Below, piece after piece: positions 59,701 to 64,000 of a stretch of 64,000 bases of DNA (position 1 is the stretch's first letter; each line of letters begins with the position of its first letter). Below the pieces are notes generated by a model. That model saw only the letters and a program-made list of their open reading frames with translations, did no database searches and was not told the origin of the DNA. The stretch is from positions 1,818,501 through 1,882,500 of the forward strand of contig JAWNZC010000013.1 in assembly GCA_035771165.1 (NCBI GenBank). Direction: 5' to 3'. A program made the translations under genes and the position numbers. Source of the DNA: Paragorgia papillata. Lineage: Eukaryota; Cnidaria; Anthozoa; Scleralcyonacea; Coralliidae.

Positions 59701-62595
59701 TACATTTATACATCAAATATAACGACAAATCCCACCAGGGTTTGTTTTGTTCATTGCGACATTAATTTGTTCGAAATTCGTCTTAAGTCTTTTAATTTGT
59801 GTGACTGAGACCCAGATATATTAAACAAAGAGAGGAGATGTAAATGAGGCGTCTAAATTTGAAGATATATATGTTTATTGAATTAAGCAATATATTTGAC
59901 TTTCATTATTTTACAATCTGTATGTTTTGAATCGATGAATTCAATAAATTTAAATGAGCCAATCGAAACAGAGAATCAATCCAGTTTCCCCAGAGTCTCC
60001 CCCGCGCTCTCCCGCTGACCAAAAAGGGGGTGACTATGGGCTCGAGATTGCCACTCACCACCGCTCAGACACGATCGGAAATCGCATAGAAAATCGGCCA
60101 CTTTCATGGGGCAGTTCGCAGTCCACGTCCGTGCTGGCTCAAGTGAGTTGTCGGCCGTGTATTGATGACGTTTACACGCAAGATATTCGTTCTACGCATG
60201 CGTAGCTAATACAGGTCAGCCCGTATTTCGCGAGCCTCGACAGCCGCCATTTCCGATCGTGATGGTCACGCTACACCACTGATTTAAGGGGGTAGTTATG
60301 AAATGAACTTTATACGCCAGAACTTGTTGCTTTTGTCAATTTGCTATTTCGGTTTATTTTCGTTCTTAAGATGAAGGATCACGTGGACGATGACTGTGCG
60401 ATGTTTTTAGTTGACTGTATATTCAAGAATGTGGGATGCACAGCCCAGGTAAGAAGTCGACCTGCATAACAACTTGTGCAGTATTAAGTTCACATCTTTC
60501 ATCAATCGTAGACATGGGCGTCGCCATATTGGACAGCAGACCCTATTTTGACGTCACTGACGGGAACTGTCGAGAAACTGCAATGAGCAGAGGTCTCGTC
60601 TCCACCCATCTCTATTCCACTTCACTTCACGTCACGTCGCTGACTAGACTAGACCAGACCAGACCTGACCAGACCTGACCAGGCTAGACCAGGCTAGACC
60701 AGGCTAGACCAGGCTAGACCAGGCTAGACTAGACTAGACCAGACTAGACCAGACTAGACCAGACTAGACCAGACTAGACCAGACTAGACCAGACTAGACC
60801 AGACTAGACCAGACTAGACCAGGCTAGACCAGGCTAGACCAGGATAGACTAGACTAGACTAGCTCAGGATAGACCAGGATACCAGGCCAGACCAGGATAG
60901 ACCAGACCAGACCAGACCATGCAGACCTGACCAGACCAGACTAGACTAGACTAGACTAGACCAGACCAGACCAGACCAGACCAGACCAGACCAGACCAGA
61001 CCAGACTAGACCGGACCGGACCGGACTAGACTAGACTAGACTAGACTAGACTAGACTAGACTAGACTAGACTAGACTAGACTAGACTAGACTAGACTAGA
61101 CTAGACTAGACTAGACCAGACCGGACTGCATTCCATTCCACTGCACAATTGACTTTTATTACTCGACTACACCACACAACTACACTCGATTTAACTCGAC
61201 TCCATGCACTTCCCTCCACTCTACGCCACTGACAATAAACCAGTTTCATTCGCATTGTCGAAATTAGCAATATTGTACTGGATCTAAATATTCATCAATT
61301 TGTAGATCGAACGTCGTAATATTGACGACCACGAACGTGATTACGTACAAGAGCATCTTCGCCTTGCGATGAACGCCATAAACAATATCAATAGAGAAAA
61401 GCGGGAAATGGCCGAAGAGATCAACGAACTGAGAAACGTGAACGACAATCTGAAGAACAACCTGGATAGGTCGACAGAAGATCATCAAAGACACGTTGAT
61501 GAAATCCAAGCGAACGTCATAGAAATTCAAGAACAAGGTAGCCTTCGGCTCGATGCGGCGCAAATGGCGACAGAGCAAAATTACGAGAGTAGTCAAAACT
61601 TGAGTACACAAACCACCGAGATACATCAACACATAGAGAACATAGATACAACGGTTGTAGCCCTTCACAAAGCATGCGTGTTACACATGACCAGTATTCA
61701 AGAGTTGGTCGTGGAGGATGGCAAGTTACGGAAAATGTTAGCAGGGGTTGTTCATTATTTTAACAAAAAGATCGACGAGCTGAGGAATGAGATGAACACG
61801 GGCTTGCGTCAGCTACAGCAGCGACACGAAGAGGACCACAGATGGGTAACAGAGCTCCAGGAAGAGACCAGTGAAAAGCTCGTTCACATCGATCAGGCGG
61901 TGAAGGAGAATGCGACGGAGATAGGCAACCAAAAGACGGTTCTCCTCATTCTAAAGGACGACACGGAAGAACAGCTTGGAGACGTCTCGACGCAGATGGA
62001 ACGCGATTACGAGGACCTAGCCGGGATGATTTCGAACGAGAAACAAGTACACAGGGACACTTTCGACAAACTCAACGCCCAGCAGTTAGAGATGAGCCGT
62101 TTGAACTTTGGGACTTTTCTGTGGAGAATCGACAACGTCGAGGCCGCTCTTAACATGGCCGCGGTCGATCCGAAGGAGTCGGCACACGGCCAAGCTTTCT
62201 ACTCCGAACCCAATGGTTACCTGTTAAGACCAAAGCTCTTCTTGAACGGGGCCAGGCAACAAGATCGCTCCCACATTTCCGTCTTCGTGCAGTTGATGAA
62301 AAGTCGAAACGATGGCGTACAGCAGTGGCCATTTCGTCGGCGGGTCCGTTTCACACTCATTGACCAAGAGCTCGGTCCAACGCGTCGACACGATATTCAC
62401 AGAGACCTCCTACCCAACGCCGATTCCGTGGAGTCACGAAGACCGACCGAGGAGGCCAACTACGGCTACGGGGTCTATAAGTTTGTCGGACATGATGTGC
62501 TGCGAGCGGGGAAGTACATCGTGGACGACACGATGTTTTTACGCGTGGATGTCCTCGCAAACGACGACCACAACGGCCACTCAGAAACCATTTAA
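49537..62595 (+). CDS. TRAF-like RING / zinc finger / coiled coil / MATH protein (TRAF-B)
   Basis: Exons 49537-49727, 54559-54598, 55203-55304, 57187-57351, 57660-57734, 60371-60448, 61306-62595, all GT-AG and in phase, giving 646 residues. Exons 1-2 form a C3HC4 RING ([17 protein letters not shown]). Exons 3-6 give TRAF-type zinc fingers ([47 protein letters not shown]). Exon 7 gives a long coiled coil rich in Glu/Gln/Asn, then a C-terminal MATH domain (FLWRIDNVEAAL, GYLLRPKLFLNG, FVGHDVL, MFLRVDVLA). TRAF proteins trimerise through the coiled coil, bind receptors with MATH, and can ubiquitinate through RING in innate immune signalling. The start is the first ATG of a reading frame conserved in both copies. 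This is the complete counterpart of the truncated TRAF-A head; no named vertebrate TRAF was assigned. Confidence 0.88.
50510..50600 (-). repeat. tRNA-derived fragment, copy B
   Basis: Counterpart of 12148-12242, with the same tandem gttcgaacctgcaatc unit. Confidence 0.5.
50683..50807. mobile_element. Short MITE (ttaaccctttc family), copy B
   Basis: Same element and position as 12319-12444. Confidence 0.75.
50940..51025. mobile_element. Foldback element, copy B
   Basis: Same as 12575-12660. Confidence 0.6.
51233..52102. mobile_element. Two abutting MITEs with ttaggggc ends, present only in copy B
   Basis: First unit about 51233-51470: ttaggggctgtttacatgag to its complement. Second about 51469-52102: ttaggggccgattacatgg to its complement ending cgccccctaa. 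Both interiors are packed with ccgggctagcccgg and gttaacc palindromes. Copy A has a clean empty site near 12868 (ggcaacgtagtaaagg). Confidence 0.88.
52529..53034. other. Segment present only in copy B
   Basis: It interrupts sequence continuous in copy A at about 13290. It holds a 73-codon ORF starting in shared flank (52454), with no recognisable domain, and a G10 run near 52975. Insertion in B or deletion in A cannot be told apart. Confidence 0.5.
53395..53953. mobile_element. hAT-type MITE, 559 bp, present only in copy B
   Basis: Perfect 14-bp ends caggctcggactgg, with the 8-bp target duplication ataggaac at 53387-53394 and 53954-53961. Copy A holds a single ataggaac at the empty site (about 13647). 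Eight-bp duplications and CA-start ends are typical of the hAT superfamily. No transposase. Confidence 0.92.
55332..55493 (+). repeat. 5S-rRNA-derived SINE, copy B
   Basis: Counterpart of 15562-15728, followed directly by the minisatellite. Confidence 0.7.
55500..57115 (+). repeat. 17-bp minisatellite, copy B, interrupted at 56336-56612
   Basis: Same ttaagagaggtgtctgc unit as copy A but about twice as long. The first half is mostly tctgc units, the second half mostly tccgc units, separated by a unique 277-bp segment. Confidence 0.95.
56336..56612. repeat. Segment homologous to 13957-14225, lying inside the minisatellite
   Basis: It shares caaaaataattattttgttt, gttgaggttgacgtcgtagatctt, gccaatataagcctgtggcg and cgatctag with copy A intron 1. 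The intron 1 equivalent in copy B lacks it. It also has about 25 extra bases not in the copy A version. Confidence 0.75.
57834..59090. repeat. (CCTA)n / (CCGA)n / (CCTAACCGA)n arrays in intron 5 of TRAF-B
   Basis: ccta runs give way to ccga at 57950-58000, then ccggaccga and ccgacccgaccgaa, then a 9-13-bp cctaaccgac higher-order array, then ccta again. Copy A has only the ccta type. Confidence 0.95.
59188..60292. mobile_element. Insertion present only in copy B with about 70-bp inverted repeats
   Basis: Copy A is continuous at this site (about 18753). The inverted arms are 59271-59343 and 59978-60052 (caatctcgagcccatagtc paired with gactatgggctcgagattg). A short ORF across the right arm is an artefact. 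The outer termini are not sharply defined. Confidence 0.75.
60605..61128. repeat. Pentanucleotide array (AGACT/AGACC/AGGCT) in intron 6 of TRAF-B
   Basis: Mixed five-base units with some ten-base higher-order order (aggctagacc, agactagacc). Confidence 0.97.
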
Positions 62596-62759
62596 TTAAA
62601 GTAGCTAGAAAGCCAATGGATTCTACGTACAGTAAATAGTTGAAGGCCAATTTATTTATTTTTTTTTTGCTATGAGCTTTTATTAATTAGTTATATTGGG
62701 GTTTGCATTTCCAAAATGGTATTGAGGATGACGTTAAATTAGGCATAATTTGCATACAC

Positions 62760-63515
62760 AGTAGGGCCATTTGAACGGGAGAAAATAAGTCGCGACTTAA
62801 TTAAGACGCGTCCTATTTAAGTCACGAACACACTTGGTATAGGCCCGTATAAATGGTCAGTTTGTTCGGGACTTAATAATATACATGACAAAATTACTGC
62901 ATCCTGATTGGTCGAGAGGAGTGCAATTTCAATGTAATACAGTGCAGAAAAGGTGTAATACAGTGCAAATTTCAATGAGTATTAACCATTCTGATTGGCT
63001 AATAAACAACTGGAAACTACCGGAAAGCCAATGAAATGCTTAGATGCTATGAGTAAGTAAAACGTTTTACGTATTTAGTGAACAAAGCGAAGCAGTTTTT
63101 AACCATTTATGCTTCGAGAAGTGGAGCAATGAGTGGTATGTAAACTTTGTAGGCGGAAGAACATTTGTCTAACATTTCATGTATATTATTAATAAGTAAT
63201 AGCATGGTTTTGAGTGCAATTTTGGAAAAACACGCACTCGTGAGTTTTTCAAAGACCTCAAATAGCACTCATCCTTCGGACTCGTGCAATTTTGATAGTC
63301 TTTGAAAAACTCACTCGTGCATGTTTTTTTCCAAATTGCACTCGAAGCCATGCTATTACCTATACAAAGTAAGTCGCGACTAAAATAAGAACCGATTTGA
63401 AAGCTAGTCCAAAATAAATCGCGATTTACTAGAAATTGACCGTTTATACGGGTGTGTTCGCGACTTAAATAAATAACACGCGTCTTAATTGACCGTACCG
63501 AAAAAGATGGCGACT
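62760..63515. mobile_element. Probable element with taagtcgcgactt ends, containing a strong foldback
   Basis: The outer parts (gaaaataagtcgcgactta, acgcgtcctatttaagtc...) and 63430-63510 are loosely inverted. Within it, 63195-63358 is a foldback: taatagcatggttttgagtgc pairs with gcactcgaagccatgctatta, and gagtttttcaaagac with gtctttgaaaaactc. Confidence 0.6.
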
Positions 63516-64000
63516 TGTACATTTAACCACAATCCTTTGCGTGTAGTAAATATTGTTTCTTGCAGCATTATTGGAAGATATGGTTTTCAGAGTTGGAAAA
63601 AAGCTGCGGGTATGCGGGTACCACCTGGAGGAAGGTTTACTTTAGTGAGGAAGGTTTAAAATGAAAACACGTGAAACAACACATTCGGTAATCTGAGAAA
63701 GTTACAATCGATCAAGCAAGGTGTCGAGAAGAAATGCGATTTGCAGCAAAACATTGGCTAACCAACAATTATGCAGCACTGGCATTGGTAGCAGTTACAT
63801 GTGTGAGACATGTACGCTGATGTCTGCTGAGATGTCTGTATCTTCGCAGCAGTCGAGGGTAGTTGGCAGGCTATCAGTCAGCAGCGGTCAGTTATTAGTA
63901 GCTATTGTAGTATGCCAAAGCTTACCTAGGAAAACCTAGAAAACCAAGGTACTGAAAAAGTCACTCAGTATTTATGAACGTTGCAAAACACAAAATTCTC
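63516..64000. other. Right-edge intergenic sequence
   Basis: A 72-codon ORF at 63721 shows no recognisable domain. Nothing supportable. Confidence 0.4.

Larger units (their letters stand above)
49034..61590 (+). repeat. Segmental duplication, copy B (TRAF promoter region to coiled-coil exon)
   Basis: Homologous to 10676-19812, with the same exons and intron order. It is longer because of insertions at 51233-52102, about 52529-53034, 53395-53953 and about 59188-60292, and because of larger tandem arrays. The region of 13957-14206 is missing at the equivalent place (54255) but a homologue lies at 56336-56612. Confidence 0.9.

Noticed and set aside
59954..60205. 83-codon ORF
   Set aside because: It runs over a transposon inverted repeat absent from copy A.

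Overview
The window is animal (metazoan) nuclear DNA, most probably from a cnidarian such as a coral or sea anemone. The evidence is GT-AG introns, sacsin-like chaperone genes with giant exons, TRAF-type RING/zinc-finger genes, 5S-rRNA-derived SINEs and dense foldback elements and MITEs. The cnidarian assignment is inference from repeat style and gene-family expansion; sponge, mollusc or lancelet cannot be excluded by eye.

All recognisable host genes lie on the + strand in the order sacsin-1, TRAF-A/sacsin-2, sacsin-3, TRAF-B. (1) 2-4639 is the 3' part of sacsin-1, open to the left edge and ending in a HEPN domain. (2) 4640-11178 holds a 16-bp-flanked foldback element and a composite, decayed DNA transposon (about 5293-10052) carrying a broken RecQ-like helicase fragment. 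(3) 11179-24175 is a chimeric gene. Six exons encode a RING finger and TRAF zinc fingers, and the seventh runs in frame from the TRAF coiled coil into sacsin repeats. (4) 24176-27547 is the decayed 3' remainder of sacsin-2, with a nonsense codon, two large deletions and two frameshifts, but an intact final ORF with J domain and HEPN domain. (5) 27548-31024 is intergenic with foldback elements. (6) 31025-46876 is sacsin-3, five exons, complete apart from one frameshift in a T6 run. Its introns carry nested transposons, a 20-bp satellite and a large pyrimidine-rich hairpin. (7) 46877-49033 is intergenic, including a (GTGTATG)-like array. (8) 49537-62595 is TRAF-B, a seven-exon TRAF with RING, zinc fingers, coiled coil and MATH domain. 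(9) 62596-64000 is intergenic and repeat-rich.

Blocks 10676-19812 and 49034-61590 are copies of one segment (TRAF promoter region through coiled-coil exon). They differ mainly by transposon insertions with clean empty sites in the other copy and by array lengths. Homology stops exactly where TRAF-A runs into sacsin sequence. The simplest model is an ancestral sacsin+TRAF tandem duplication, followed by a deletion that removed the TRAF-A MATH region and the sacsin-2 5' end and fused the two genes in frame.

Functionally, sacsin proteins are giant co-chaperones (HSP90-like ATPase repeats, J domain, HEPN). TRAFs are RING adaptor/ubiquitin ligases of innate immune signalling. The fusion would place a sacsin-type ATPase platform behind a RING/TRAF head. 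Two of the three sacsin paralogues have no J domain, so coupling to HSP70 appears to have been lost while HEPN was kept.
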